A program made the translations under genes and the position numbers. From positions 992,001-1,056,000 of the forward strand of contig OZ255706.1 of assembly GCA_965277025.1 (NCBI GenBank): a DNA stretch of 64,000 nt. Direction: 5' to 3'. The notes below the pieces were generated by a model that did no database searches, was not told the DNA's origin, and was given only the letters and a program-made list of their open reading frames with translations. Positions 18,004 to 27,258 of this stretch are shown in pieces (position 1 is the first letter of the stretch; each line of letters begins with the position of its first letter). Source of the DNA: Methylomarinum sp965277025 (lineage in GTDB: Bacteria > Pseudomonadota > Gammaproteobacteria > Methylococcales > Methylomonadaceae).

Positions 18004-18846
18004 TCAAGTGGGTAAGCAATTTGCATTTATTTTAGAAAAATCTAATTTACCCGTCAGTAAATAGGCAATTGTTTTGAAATGCTGGATTTTATACCCTCTT
18101 GCTTTTCTTTTTGCCGCTTGTAAAATTGAATTGAGACCTTCTAAAATACCATTATTTATTTGACTCTTTTTCCAACTCAAAATACCCACCCAATGTTTCT
18201 TAATAGTCTTCGCCACCTTGACAACAGGAGCCAGTTGACTGTGAGTCGCCCGGTAATACCAGTTATTCAGTAAGCCTTCAAATTCTTCGTTGGTTTCAGC
18301 TTGATATACCTGTTGAAATGCTTCTCGAATATACATAGCACGGATTGATTTTAAATTAAGTTTTGCCAGGCTTAATTCATCTTTAGTATCTTTTTGTTTT
18401 TTTGTTAAATTAGCACTGTTTTTTAAGAAGATATACCGATTCCCTTTGAGCTCTGCCGTGTAACGTCCTTCTTCTCTGCGAACCTGGTCAACGGCTTCAT
18501 TAATAAGCTTGATGATGTGAAATTTATCAAAGGTGATTTCTGCCTCAGGAAGGTTTTCTTTAACTCCTTTAATGAAGGCAGGGGACATGTCACAACTCAC
18601 CTGTTTAGTGGCTTTCCTATCACCTTTTTTAGCTTCTAAATCTTCAACAAAATCAACGACGGTTTTATTATCTTTGCCTGCACTGATATGCACGGTTCTT
18701 TTTTCTTCCAAATCAACAAATAGGGTGATGTATTCATGCCCTTTAACAGGCTGTTGATTTAATCCAACCTGGAGGCCGCATTGTTTCGTTGCCATAATTG
18801 GCATTTGATTACATAACTGATTGTTATTTATGGTAAAATGATTCAA
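18004..18846 (-). pseudogene. ISL3-family transposase, N-terminal truncation
   Basis: The 280-residue frame has the ISL3 DDE domain: GHEYITLFVDLEEKRTVHI, QVSCDMSPAFIKGV, EITFDKFHIIKLINEAVDQVRR and SQINNGILEGLNSILQAAKRKARGY, the Glu-containing end. ISL3 transposases are usually 400 residues or more. The zinc-finger and HTH portion is absent and the first roughly 30 residues do not look like the family. It is squeezed between the truncated IS1111-type element and the upstream part of an IS5 element. Confidence 0.75.
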
Positions 18847-18887
18847 TCCATTTGATATTCCCCGATTTTTTATTTGTTATGCGCGGC

Positions 18888-19999
18888 CTCTGTACATGAC
18901 AAAAATTAACTTATGACAAATGAGTCTCATGTATTCCAGTGACAAAAGGTATGGGTTGCAAAAGAGCAATCACTTTTCTAATCATCCTTTTTGATTGAGA
19001 TAAGACATTAAACAACGTTGAGCGGATACAATCTAATCCATATCGAAACAGGCTTTGCGCGAGCCGCTGATGTGTTTTGGTTTTTATTGGTAACTCGCAA
19101 TCATGTTTCCATTCGCCTGCTTTATGTGACCAACAGAAAGCAATAACGGGAAGTACTAACAATTTTTTGATCCGAAGATAACCGACTACACGCGTTTCCT
19201 CAAGTTTGAATCCCCGTCCTTTTAAACAGCCAAAAAGCGTTTCGATTTCCCAAATAGCGCGCTGTTGAGAGGTGTCGTGTGCTACCCGGCTTAAGCCCAT
19301 AAAACAAACGCTCTACGCGTATTCGCTGGCCTTGGGCATTGATTGTCCTGGCGTTGTTGCGAATACGGATATAAAAGGGAATCTCTTGCTCAAACAACCA
19401 GCCCATCCATTCGTCTCCAATAAACTCCCGATCAGCCAAAAGACCTTTGATGTGATGTCGGCCAAACTGCGCAATAAAGCGTTTCATCAGCGCTATACGT
19501 TCCTTCGTATTAGAGTTGCCCCGCTTGTTTAAAGGCAACCAATACACCGGAATGGCGGCACCCCGATAAACCACGGCAAGCACCAGCAGATTAATATTGG
19601 TTTTACCCCACTTCCAATTCGTCCTGTCTAACGTCAGATAGTAATCCTGATCAGTGAAACCAAACAGTTTCATGATGAAATGAGCGACTTCATTGTAATC
19701 CAGCCAATGATCACTGAAAAATCGTTGCATCCGTCGATATCGTGAGGAAATTTTTGCCCGACTGGGAAAGAATACGGCGAGCTGGGCCAGATTGACCGTG
19801 CTAACTGCCATCAAAGCAATTAACATACCCACAAAACAAACGATTCTTGCCTTGTTCCATTGAAAGTGCTCAGTTAATATGACGGTCAGCTCGTTGATTT
19901 GTAATGTCCCGTTATTCATATTCGCTAAAACAAAATGCGGTATTTAATTACATTTCAACGAGCTACGCCAGCTTTTAATATTTTTTGTCATGTACAGAG
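18888..19999 (-). mobile_element. IS4-family element, copy 2 (internal 110-bp deletion)
   Basis: The element has intact CTCTGTACATGAC ends with a clean 9-bp target duplication ATGCGCGGC at 18879-18887 and 20000-20008. The duplicated sequence contains the start codon of an IS5 transposase. The element is 1112 bp instead of 1222. The missing 110 bp lie between two TTGGGAAAT repeats of the full-length sequence, so the deletion took place by short-homology recombination. Confidence 0.88.
18911..19919 (-). pseudogene. IS4-family transposase (copy 2), internal deletion
   Basis: From the start at 19919 the protein is normal to STARYLGN, then loses frame. The remainder, from WEIETLFGCLKGRGFKLEE to the normal C-terminus, is in another frame ending at 18911. 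The lost 110 bp encode the YLSGLRLSDGELLIIVCQHLNPDAIKIYGLR region just before the catalytic Glu. The protein is inactive; the ends could still be mobilised in trans. Confidence 0.88.
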
Positions 20000-21084
20000 A
20001 TGCGCGGCATTGATTATACCCAAAACGAATTATTCAGTTATCGGACACTGGAATCTAGAATTCCGGGTGATCATCCTTTACGCAAACTACGATATTTGGT
20101 CGATATTCTATTGACTACTTTGGATGAGGAGTTCGATGACCTGTATTCCCGACGGGGCCGGGCGTCAATTCCTCCCGAGCGTTTACTCCGTGCCAGTTTG
20201 TTGCAAATCCTGTTTTCCATTCGTTCGGAGCGGCAACTGATCGAACACATTGATTTCAATCTGCTGTATCGTTGGTTTGTCGGCTTATCAATGGATGATG
20301 AGGTTTGGGATCATTCAACGTTCAGCGCCAATCGTGACCGTCTATTGAATGAGCGCGTGAGTCGTTTGTTTTTTGATCGTGTGCTGTGCCTGGCCGAATG
20401 GCAGGATTTAGTCTCCGACGAACACTTTTCGGTTGATGGCACGCTAATCAAGGCCTGGGCTTCTGTGAAAAGCGTCAAGGCCAAAGACGGTTCGAGCCGG
20501 CCGCCGGAGGATTCCACCCGCAATCCGTGTGTCAACTTCAAAGGCGAGAAACGCTGTAACGACACGCATGAATCGACAACGGACCCGGAAGCAAGGATGT
20601 ATAAAAAAAGTCAGGGCGATAAAGCCCAACTCGCTTTTCCGGGCCACTCATGGAAAATCGCCATGGTTTGGTCATCGATGTTGAAGTGACCCAGGCGACC
20701 GGAACGGCCGGGCGGGAGGCGGCGACAAAAATGATCAAACGCAGCGTCAAAAAAGCGGGTGCCACAGTGGGCAGTGACAAAAACTATGATACCCAAAACT
20801 TCGTTGCCGAGCTTCGCGCCATGAAGGTGACCCCGCATGTAACTCAAAAAGCGAAAGGTTCGGCGATTGACAAGCGGACGACCCGACACCCAGGCTATAC
20901 CAGCAGTCTCAAAATCCGTAAACGGATCGAAGAAGTCTTTGGCTGGAGCAAAACTGTTGGGGGATTACGTCAAACCCGATTTCGCGGAGTGAAAAAAGTG
21001 ACTGCCCAAACCGTATTCACCTTCGCAGCGTATAATCTGACCCGCCTGATGTCCTTGTTGCAATGGCGTTATTCAACTGCGTAG
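20000..21084 (+). pseudogene. IS5-family transposase, frameshifted, start split by IS4 copy 2
   Basis: The native start is MRGIDYTQNELFSYRTL at 20000. The protein continues through PPERLLRASLLQILFSIRSERQL, VDGTLIKAWAS (first Asp) to AFPGH near 20645. There one base is missing, and coding continues in another frame as MENRHGLVIDVEVTQATGTA, VGSDKNYDTQNF (second Asp) and RIEEVFGWSKTVGGLRQTRFRG (Glu). The IS4 copy 2 insertion sits exactly on the start codon, so expression would also be lost. After the stop about 85 bp of IS5 flank remain before IS110 copy 2. Confidence 0.85.
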
Positions 21085-21172
21085 GCACCGTTGTGCCTGA
21101 AATCCGCCAAAAGGTGGAAATAAAGCCTCGAAAGGGCAATATAAACCGGCTGATACCGGAAAACCAGGCTAA

Positions 21173-21430
21173 CGATCATCGCAAGAATTGCCACCCCGCA
21201 TGATGAAATGTTGTAGAGTTCCTTGTGGAAGATGGCGGTTAAAGACTGCGCTTTACTTTGGAGCCTTAGAGCCCGACTGCTAACGTAGCCTGCCATGGAT
21301 GACTCGAACCCCGGATTGCTTCTTTAAGAGCGAATGTTAAAAGGGCCGTTGACGATTTACATCGCCCTCAGGCAGATCATCCAGGCAACCGCCACCTTCC
21401 AGGCTCAATCATAGAGTAAAGGAGGAAAAA
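21173..21430 (+). ncRNA. Candidate bridge (guide) RNA leader of the IS110 element
   Basis: About 258 non-coding bases between the left end and the transposase ATG are nearly identical in all four copies (equivalents at 4401-4659, 22749-23006 and 43441-43698). They contain several short stem-forming stretches, for example GGGCCGTTGACGATTTACAT near its complement-like ATCGCCCTC. Known IS110-group elements transcribe a two-loop bridge RNA from this region that pairs with target and donor DNA. The assignment here rests on position and conservation; I have not folded it. Confidence 0.45.
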
Positions 21431-22651
21431 ATGGAACTCACTGCAATACACAAGCGAGTCATCGGGTTGGATGTTCACCAAAAGCAGATTACCGCCTGCG
21501 CCATGGTTGAACAGGCCGAGGGTGGTATTCAGACAGAGCATCGGCAGTTTGGCGCATTCAAACGTGATCGACGTGCATTAGCCGATTGGGTGCAGTCTGT
21601 CGCACCGGATGAGGTGGTGATGGAAAGCACCGGCATCTACTGGAAAAGCCCATATGCAGCTTTGGAACATGTGGGTATTTACGCCAGGGTCGTCAATGCC
21701 CGGCATGTGAAGAATGTGCCGGGACGCAAGACGGACATCGGCGACGCGCAATGGCTGGCGATGCTTTCCCGTGCCGGACTGCTGCGCGGTTCATTCGTGC
21801 CACCGGAAAAGATGCGGCAGTTACGCCTGATTTCACGTCAACGACAGAAGTTGGTGTCGATGCTGTCTGCTGAGAAGAACAGACTGCACAAGGTATTAAC
21901 CGACGGCGGCATCCGGCTTGGCGTGGTGGTCAGCGATGTACATGGGCAATCCGCGCGCGCCATGGTTAACGCGCTGATTGAAGGACAGCCTGCGCATGAT
22001 GTGTTGAAGCTGGCCAGCAATCGTCTCAAAGCGCCGCGCGCCGATATACTGGAGGCGCTGCAAGGTGAGTTGAGCGAGCACCATCGCTTCGTACTGAATG
22101 AACTGATGCAGCATATTCAGGATTTGGAAGCACGCATAGCCAGATTTGATGCACAACTGCTGGCCGGACTGGAGAAGGAGAAAACGGTTTTGCAATTGCT
22201 CCAGACTATTCCCGGTGTTGATTTGATTGGAGCAGCCATGCTACTTGTTGAGATCGGAACGGATATGACTGTCTTTGGCAGTGCGGATCGGCTGGCGTCA
22301 TGGGTGGGCATATGCCCCGGCAACAACGAGTCTGCCGGCAAACGCAAATCAGGACGAACGCGAAAAGGAAACCCATATGTGCGTCGCCTGCTTTGCGAAT
22401 GCGCCCATGCCGCCAGCCGAACCCGATCGGTTTTCCAGGCAAAATATACATCACTGGCGATTAGGCGAGGTCACCAACGCGCCATCATTGCGCTGGCTCA
22501 CAAACTTTTGCGGACATGTTACTTCATGATTAGTCGCGGCGAGTATTTCCGGGATTCGACCATCGACTACGAAGAAATGGCTGTCAAACGCAATGCACCA
22601 CGCTGGATCAGAGCGCTGATAAAATTCGGTTATATAACACAACCGGGGTAA
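21431..22651 (+). CDS. IS110-family transposase (copy 2)
   Basis: The 406-residue protein is the consensus form of the four copies: VMESTGIYW around the RuvC Glu, KTDIGDAQW, and the AGKRKSGRTRKG C-terminal Ser motif. GGAGG lies eight bases before the ATG. It looks intact and is the same as copy 3 in every residue I compared. Confidence 0.92.
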   Translation: MELTAIHKRVIGLDVHQKQITACAMVEQAEGGIQTEHRQFGAFKRDRRALADWVQSVAPDEVVMESTGIYWKSPYAALEHVGIYARVVNARHVKNVPGRKTDIGDAQWLAMLSRAGLLRGSFVPPEKMRQLRLISRQRQKLVSMLSAEKNRLHKVLTDGGIRLGVVVSDVHGQSARAMVNALIEGQPAHDVLKLASNRLKAPRADILEALQGELSEHHRFVLNELMQHIQDLEARIARFDAQLLAGLEKEKTVLQLLQTIPGVDLIGAAMLLVEIGTDMTVFGSADRLASWVGICPGNNESAGKRKSGRTRKGNPYVRRLLCECAHAASRTRSVFQAKYTSLAIRRGHQRAIIALAHKLLRTCYFMISRGEYFRDSTIDYEEMAVKRNAPRWIRALIKFGYITQPG

Positions 22652-22745
22652 GCCAGCTTACTTCATTGAATATGGATAAGCAGCCTTTTCACGGCTGAGA
22701 ACTCCTTGCGCATTCGATATGGATCATTTCATGTTAAAACCAGGC

Positions 22746-24313
22746 TAACGATCATCGCAAGAATTGCCACCCCGCATGATGAAATGTTGTAGAGTTCCTT
22801 GTGGAAGATGGCGGTTAAAGACTGCGCTTTACTTTGGAGCCTTAGAGCCCGACTGCTAACGTAGCCTGCCATGGATGACTCGAACCCCGGATTGCTTCTT
22901 TAAGAGCGAATGTTAAAAGGGCCGTTGACGATTTACATCGCCCTCAGGCAGATCATCCAGGCAACCGCCACCTTCCAGGCTCAATCATAGAGTAAAGGAG
23001 GAAAAAATGGAACTCACTGCAATACACAAGCGAGTCATCGGGTTGGATGTTCACCAAAAGCAGATTACCGCCTGCGCCATGGTTGAACAGGCCGAGGGTG
23101 GTATTCAGACAGAGCATCGGCAGTTTGGCGCATTCAAACGTGATCGACGTGCATTAGCCGATTGGGTGCAGTCTGTCGCACCGGATGAGGTGGTGATGGA
23201 AAGCACCGGCATCTACTGGAAAAGCCCATATGCAGCTTTGGAACATGTGGGTATTTACGCCAGGGTCGTCAATGCCCGGCATGTGAAGAATGTGCCGGGA
23301 CGCAAGACGGACATCGGCGACGCGCAATGGCTGGCGATGCTTTCCCGTGCCGGACTGCTGCGCGGTTCATTCGTGCCACCGGAAAAGATGCGGCAGTTAC
23401 GCCTGATTTCACGTCAACGACAGAAGTTGGTGTCGATGCTGTCTGCTGAGAAGAACAGACTGCACAAGGTATTAACCGACGGCGGCATCCGGCTTGGCGT
23501 GGTGGTCAGCGATGTACATGGGCAATCCGCGCGCGCCATGGTTAACGCGCTGATTGAAGGACAGCCTGCGCATGATGTGTTGAAGCTGGCCAGCAATCGT
23601 CTCAAAGCGCCGCGCGCCGATATACTGGAGGCGCTGCAAGGTGAGTTGAGCGAGCACCATCGCTTCGTACTGAATGAACTGATGCAGCATATTCAGGATT
23701 TGGAAGCACGCATAGCCAGATTTGATGCACAACTGCTGGCCGGACTGGAGAAGGAGAAAACGGTTTTGCAATTGCTCCAGACTATTCCCGGTGTTGATTT
23801 GATTGGAGCAGCCATGCTACTTGTTGAGATCGGAACGGATATGACTGTCTTTGGCAGTGCGGATCGGCTGGCGTCATGGGTGGGCATATGCCCCGGCAAC
23901 AACGAGTCTGCCGGCAAACGCAAATCAGGACGAACGCGAAAAGGAAACCCATATGTGCGTCGCCTGCTTTGCGAATGCGCCCATGCCGCCAGCCGAACCC
24001 GATCGGTTTTCCAGGCAAAATATACATCACTGGCGATTAGGCGAGGTCACCAACGCGCCATCATTGCGCTGGCTCACAAACTTTTGCGGACATGTTACTT
24101 CATGATTAGTCGCGGCGAGTATTTCCGGGATTCGACCATCGACTACGAAGAAATGGCTGTCAAACGCAATGCACCACGCTGGATCAGAGCGCTGATAAAA
24201 TTCGGTTATATAACACAACCGGGGTAAGCCAGCTTACTTCATTGAATATGGATAAGCAGCCTTTTCACGGCTGAGAACTCCTTGCGCATTCGATATGGAT
24301 CATTTCATGTTAA
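22746..24313 (+). mobile_element. IS110-family element, copy 3 (second of the tandem pair)
   Basis: It starts 8 bp after copy 2 ends and finishes with CATTTCATGTTAA at 24313. The left flank AACCAGGC duplicates the left flank of copy 2. The right flank, beginning TTAGGCCCTCCAG, is new sequence. Confidence 0.87.
23007..24227 (+). CDS. IS110-family transposase (copy 3)
   Basis: The 406 residues show no difference from copy 2 by eye, including the RuvC acidic residues and the C-terminal Ser motif. The ribosome-binding site and leader are also the same. The close identity of the tandem pair points to a very recent duplication. Confidence 0.92.
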   Translation: MELTAIHKRVIGLDVHQKQITACAMVEQAEGGIQTEHRQFGAFKRDRRALADWVQSVAPDEVVMESTGIYWKSPYAALEHVGIYARVVNARHVKNVPGRKTDIGDAQWLAMLSRAGLLRGSFVPPEKMRQLRLISRQRQKLVSMLSAEKNRLHKVLTDGGIRLGVVVSDVHGQSARAMVNALIEGQPAHDVLKLASNRLKAPRADILEALQGELSEHHRFVLNELMQHIQDLEARIARFDAQLLAGLEKEKTVLQLLQTIPGVDLIGAAMLLVEIGTDMTVFGSADRLASWVGICPGNNESAGKRKSGRTRKGNPYVRRLLCECAHAASRTRSVFQAKYTSLAIRRGHQRAIIALAHKLLRTCYFMISRGEYFRDSTIDYEEMAVKRNAPRWIRALIKFGYITQPG

Positions 24314-24569
24314 TTAGGCCCTCCAGAGGTAAATTTAACCCAAAATGGAGGGTTGGAGCCGGAGGCATAGGGGCGTTTTTCAACAGCCTGTTAACTGACT
24401 GACATTATGAACAGGCATCGCTTTACATAATTGTATTAACAGAGCTCCAAACAGCAGCGTGAACCCTGAAACCTTTCCTTCCCATGGCGTAGGTATCAGC
24501 CGAACCTTTCCATCATCCCGTTTAATTCCTGGCACGCGGGCATGCAAATGACATTCATATTCAAAGAAG
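24314..24569. other. Spacer between IS110 copy 3 and IS4 copy 3, no gene seen
   Basis: I find no coding frame here. A small hairpin CCCTCCA/TGGAGGG lies at about 24319-24347. The rest may be a remnant of an older element or of the IS5 tail, but nothing identifies it. Confidence 0.4.
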
Positions 24570-25791
24570 CTCTGTACATGACAAAAATTAGCTTATGACA
24601 ATTGAGTCTCATGTATTCCACTGACAAAAGGTATGGGTTGCAAAAGAGCAATCACTTTTCTAATCATCCTTTTTGATTGAGATAAGACATTAAACAACGT
24701 TGAGCGGATACAATCTAATCCATATCGAAACAGGCTTTGCGCGAGCCGCTGATGTGTTTTGGTTTTTATTGGTAACTCGCAATCATGTTTCCATTCGCCT
24801 GCTTTATGTGACCAACAGAAAGCAATAACGGGAAGTACTAACAATTTTTTGATCCGAAGATAACCGACTACACGCGTTTCCTCAAGTTTGAATCCCCGTC
24901 CTTTTAAACCGCCGAAAAGCGTTTCGATTTCCCAACGCAAGCCATAAATTTTAATCGCATCAGGGTTCAAATGCTGACAGACGATGATTAATAACTCACC
25001 ATCACTCAGCCGTAACCCACTGGGATAAATTGAACAATTTCCCAAATAGCGCGCTGTTGAGAGGTGTCGTGTGCTACCCGGCTTAAGCCCATAAAACAAA
25101 CGCTCTACGCGTATTCGCTGGCCTTGGGCATTGGTTGTCCAGGCGTTGTTGCGAATACGGATATAAAAGGGAATCTCTTGCTCAAACAACCAGCCCATCC
25201 ATTCGTCTCCAATAAACTCCCGATCAGCCAAAAGACCTTTGATGTGATGTCGGCCAAACTGCGCAATAAAGCGTTTCATCAGCGCTATACGTTCCTTCGT
25301 ATTAGAGTTGCCCCGCTTGTTTAAAGGCAACCAATACACAGGAATGGCGGCACCCCGATAAACCACGGCAAGCACCAGCAGATTAATATTGGTTTTACCC
25401 CACTTCCAATTCGTCCTGTCTAACGTCAGATAGTAATCCTGATCAGTGAAACCAAACAGTTTCATGATGAAATGAGCGACTTCATTGTAATCCAGCCAAT
25501 GGTCACTGAAAAATCGTTGCATCCGTCGATATCGTGAGGAAATTTTTGCCCGACTGGGAAAGAATACGGCGAGCTGGGCCAGATTGACCGTGCTAACTGC
25601 CATCAAAGCAATTAACATACCCACAAAACAAACGATTCTTGCCTTGTTCCATTGAAAGTGCTCAGTTAATATGGCGGTTAGCTCGTTGATTTGTAATGTC
25701 CCGTTATTCATATTCGCTAAAACAAAATGCGGTATTTAATTACATTTCAACGAGCTACGCTAGCTTTTAATATTTTTTGTCATGTACAGAG
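24570..25791 (-). mobile_element. IS4-family element, copy 3 (1222 bp)
   Basis: The element has complete CTCTGTACATGAC ends. The flanking bases (TCAAAGAAG left, AGAGAAAGC right) are not a direct repeat, unlike copy 2. One side has therefore been exchanged after insertion. The right flank is an IS66 transposase remnant. Confidence 0.87.
24593..25711 (-). CDS. IS4-family transposase (copy 3)
   Basis: This 372-residue intact form differs from copy 1 in a few positions (for example Ala for Val in INELTAIL, Gly for Cys in LFGGLKGRG, Pro for Leu in IYPSGL). The DDE residues in LDRTNW, LADREF and WEIETLF are kept. Confidence 0.9.
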   Translation of the reverse strand: MNNGTLQINELTAILTEHFQWNKARIVCFVGMLIALMAVSTVNLAQLAVFFPSRAKISSRYRRMQRFFSDHWLDYNEVAHFIMKLFGFTDQDYYLTLDRTNWKWGKTNINLLVLAVVYRGAAIPVYWLPLNKRGNSNTKERIALMKRFIAQFGRHHIKGLLADREFIGDEWMGWLFEQEIPFYIRIRNNAWTTNAQGQRIRVERLFYGLKPGSTRHLSTARYLGNCSIYPSGLRLSDGELLIIVCQHLNPDAIKIYGLRWEIETLFGGLKGRGFKLEETRVVGYLRIKKLLVLPVIAFCWSHKAGEWKHDCELPIKTKTHQRLAQSLFRYGLDCIRSTLFNVLSQSKRMIRKVIALLQPIPFVSGIHETQLS

Positions 25792-26146
25792 AGAGAAAGC
25801 ACAAATTGAATGTCCGCCACCAACCCCGTTGCCCGGTAAACCCAAACGTGGGCGCCTCAAGCGCAGTAAATCCAGAAACTTACTGGAACGGCTGATCAAT
25901 TACCCGGATGATGTCTTACGCTTTATGAGAGAAATAGATGTGCCATTTACTAATAATCCCGGTGAGAATGATATCCGCATGACCAGGGTGCAGCAAAAAA
26001 TATCGGGGTGTTTCAGGAGTGAGCAGGGTGCCATCACCTTCTGCCGTATTCGGGGATATCTATCCACTTGTCGTAAACATCATGTCAGTGCCTCTGAAGC
26101 GTTGGTACTGGTATTTAAGGGGAAATTACCGGAATTTACTCAGTGA
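25792..26146 (+). pseudogene. IS66-family transposase (TnpC), C-terminal remnant
   Basis: Starting at the IS4 edge the frame reads ECPPPTPLPGKPKRGRLKRSKSRNLLERL, then DVPFTNNPGENDIRMTRVQQKISGCFRSEQGA and CRIRGYLSTCRKHHVSASEAL, ending at 26146. The NNPGEND-RM-K/QQKISGCFRS block is the IS66 signature with the terminal catalytic Glu. Only about 115 of roughly 500 residues remain. Confidence 0.88.
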
Positions 26147-26182
26147 CCTGATGCTTTTGGTAAAATACGCTGAGTAGTTACA

Positions 26183-26821
26183 GTGAAATTTATGAAAGGC
26201 ATGTGGGTAGCTCAAATCACTCGAATATCCCGAAGCCGAGTACACTATAGTTATAGAGATACAAGAAAGGGTATTCGACAGACGCCAAAAACTGAATTTC
26301 AACAAATGATCAGCCAAGGTGATGTTGTTCGCTATAATATTTCACCACAATCAAACCGCCATTTATATATGGGAAGCAATCCATCCAGGTGGGGTGATTT
26401 TGATCGGCGAGTATTGAACCGTTATCTACCAGTAACTGTTCACAGAGCTTCGGATTTGAAAAAAACCGAAATTCTGTATACCCATTCATATATATCATAT
26501 ATAGAAAAAGGCGCTTCTCTTAATAACTGCTCATCAATTAACCGAACCCGGAATAGAAACATTATTTATAGCTGGACAAGTGCTGATTTGGCAAGAAAAG
26601 AAAACTGGCAAAGCCTTGAGGGTTGTGATTTAAGTCATTTCCCTGTAGATGCAGTTGTTTTCTGGAATTGCCTGCAAGGTGAAGATAAAAAGCCAAGATC
26701 ACAAAAAGTCAGAGAATTTATGACTAATCCGTTAAATTATATTTTTGAACGCAGTGGCGACAATCGTCGGAGAGGAAGAGGAACTGAACGTTATAGCGAA
26801 CCTCATGTTGCGGAAGATTGA
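26183..26821 (+). CDS. Hypothetical basic protein, possible orphan toxin domain
   Basis: I do not recognise this 212-residue protein. It is rich in Arg, Ser and aromatic residues (RISRSRVHYSYRDTRKG, RYLPVTVHRASD, NRTRNRNIIYSW) and has no membrane segment. Three starts are possible: GTG 26183, ATG 26192 and ATG 26201, none with a clear ribosome-binding site. The frame begins soon after an IS66 remnant, so the protein may be the C-terminal piece of something larger. The next gene, a small TPR protein, starts 2 bp after its stop. A polymorphic-toxin domain followed by an immunity gene has this look, but that is a guess from layout. Confidence 0.45.
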   Translation: MKFMKGMWVAQITRISRSRVHYSYRDTRKGIRQTPKTEFQQMISQGDVVRYNISPQSNRHLYMGSNPSRWGDFDRRVLNRYLPVTVHRASDLKKTEILYTHSYISYIEKGASLNNCSSINRTRNRNIIYSWTSADLARKENWQSLEGCDLSHFPVDAVVFWNCLQGEDKKPRSQKVREFMTNPLNYIFERSGDNRRRGRGTERYSEPHVAED

Positions 26822-26823
26822 AA

Positions 26824-27258
26824 ATGAGCAAAAAAGACTGGCGAACTGAAATTGAGCCACTTTTGCTGGAAGCAGCAGAACATGATCAGCAAAAGCAATA
26901 TTTTCAAGCGATACAAATTTATCAGAAAGCATACGACCTTATTCCTGAACCAAAACAAGCATTTGAGGTATCTACATTAATCTTGTTCAATATGGGGGAG
27001 ATATCCTTTATCAATAAAGATTATAAGTTGGCGCTGAATAGTTTTTCAGAGGCAGTAAAATGCAATAATGGCTTGGGAAATTCGCATATTCATTTGCGTT
27101 TGGGACAATTGCATTATGAACGTGGTGAAATGGAGCGTGCAAAGGATGAATTCATGCGGGCTTATATGGGGGGCGGAGCATTAATTTTCCAAAACCAGGA
27201 TCCTAAATATTTTTTGGCCATTAAAAATTTTGTTGATCAAGGCTGTGCGACATCATGA
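26824..27258 (+). CDS. Tetratricopeptide-repeat protein
   Basis: The 144-residue protein starts MSKKDWRTEIEPLLLEAAEHDQQ, using the ATG at 26824; a TTG two codons earlier is also possible. Three TPR-like helix pairs are visible: YFQAIQIYQKAYDLIPEP, MGEISFINKDYKLALNSFSEAVKCN and LHLRLGQLHYERGEMERAKDEFMRAY. There is no signal peptide. It overlaps the stop of the convergent kinase gene by 6 bp. It is coupled to the preceding gene and could be a chaperone or immunity partner. Confidence 0.65.
   Translation: MSKKDWRTEIEPLLLEAAEHDQQKQYFQAIQIYQKAYDLIPEPKQAFEVSTLILFNMGEISFINKDYKLALNSFSEAVKCNNGLGNSHIHLRLGQLHYERGEMERAKDEFMRAYMGGGALIFQNQDPKYFLAIKNFVDQGCATS

Larger units (their letters stand above)
21170..22737 (+). 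mobile_element. IS110-family element, copy 2 (first of a tandem pair)
   Basis: This is a 1568-bp copy including a TAA at each end. It is followed after only 8 bp (AACCAGGC) by copy 3. The same AACCAGGC stands directly left of copy 2. The repeating unit is therefore IS plus 8 bp with a period of 1576 bp, which means the pair arose by duplication of a block or by insertion of a tandem form, not by two independent insertions. Confidence 0.87.
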
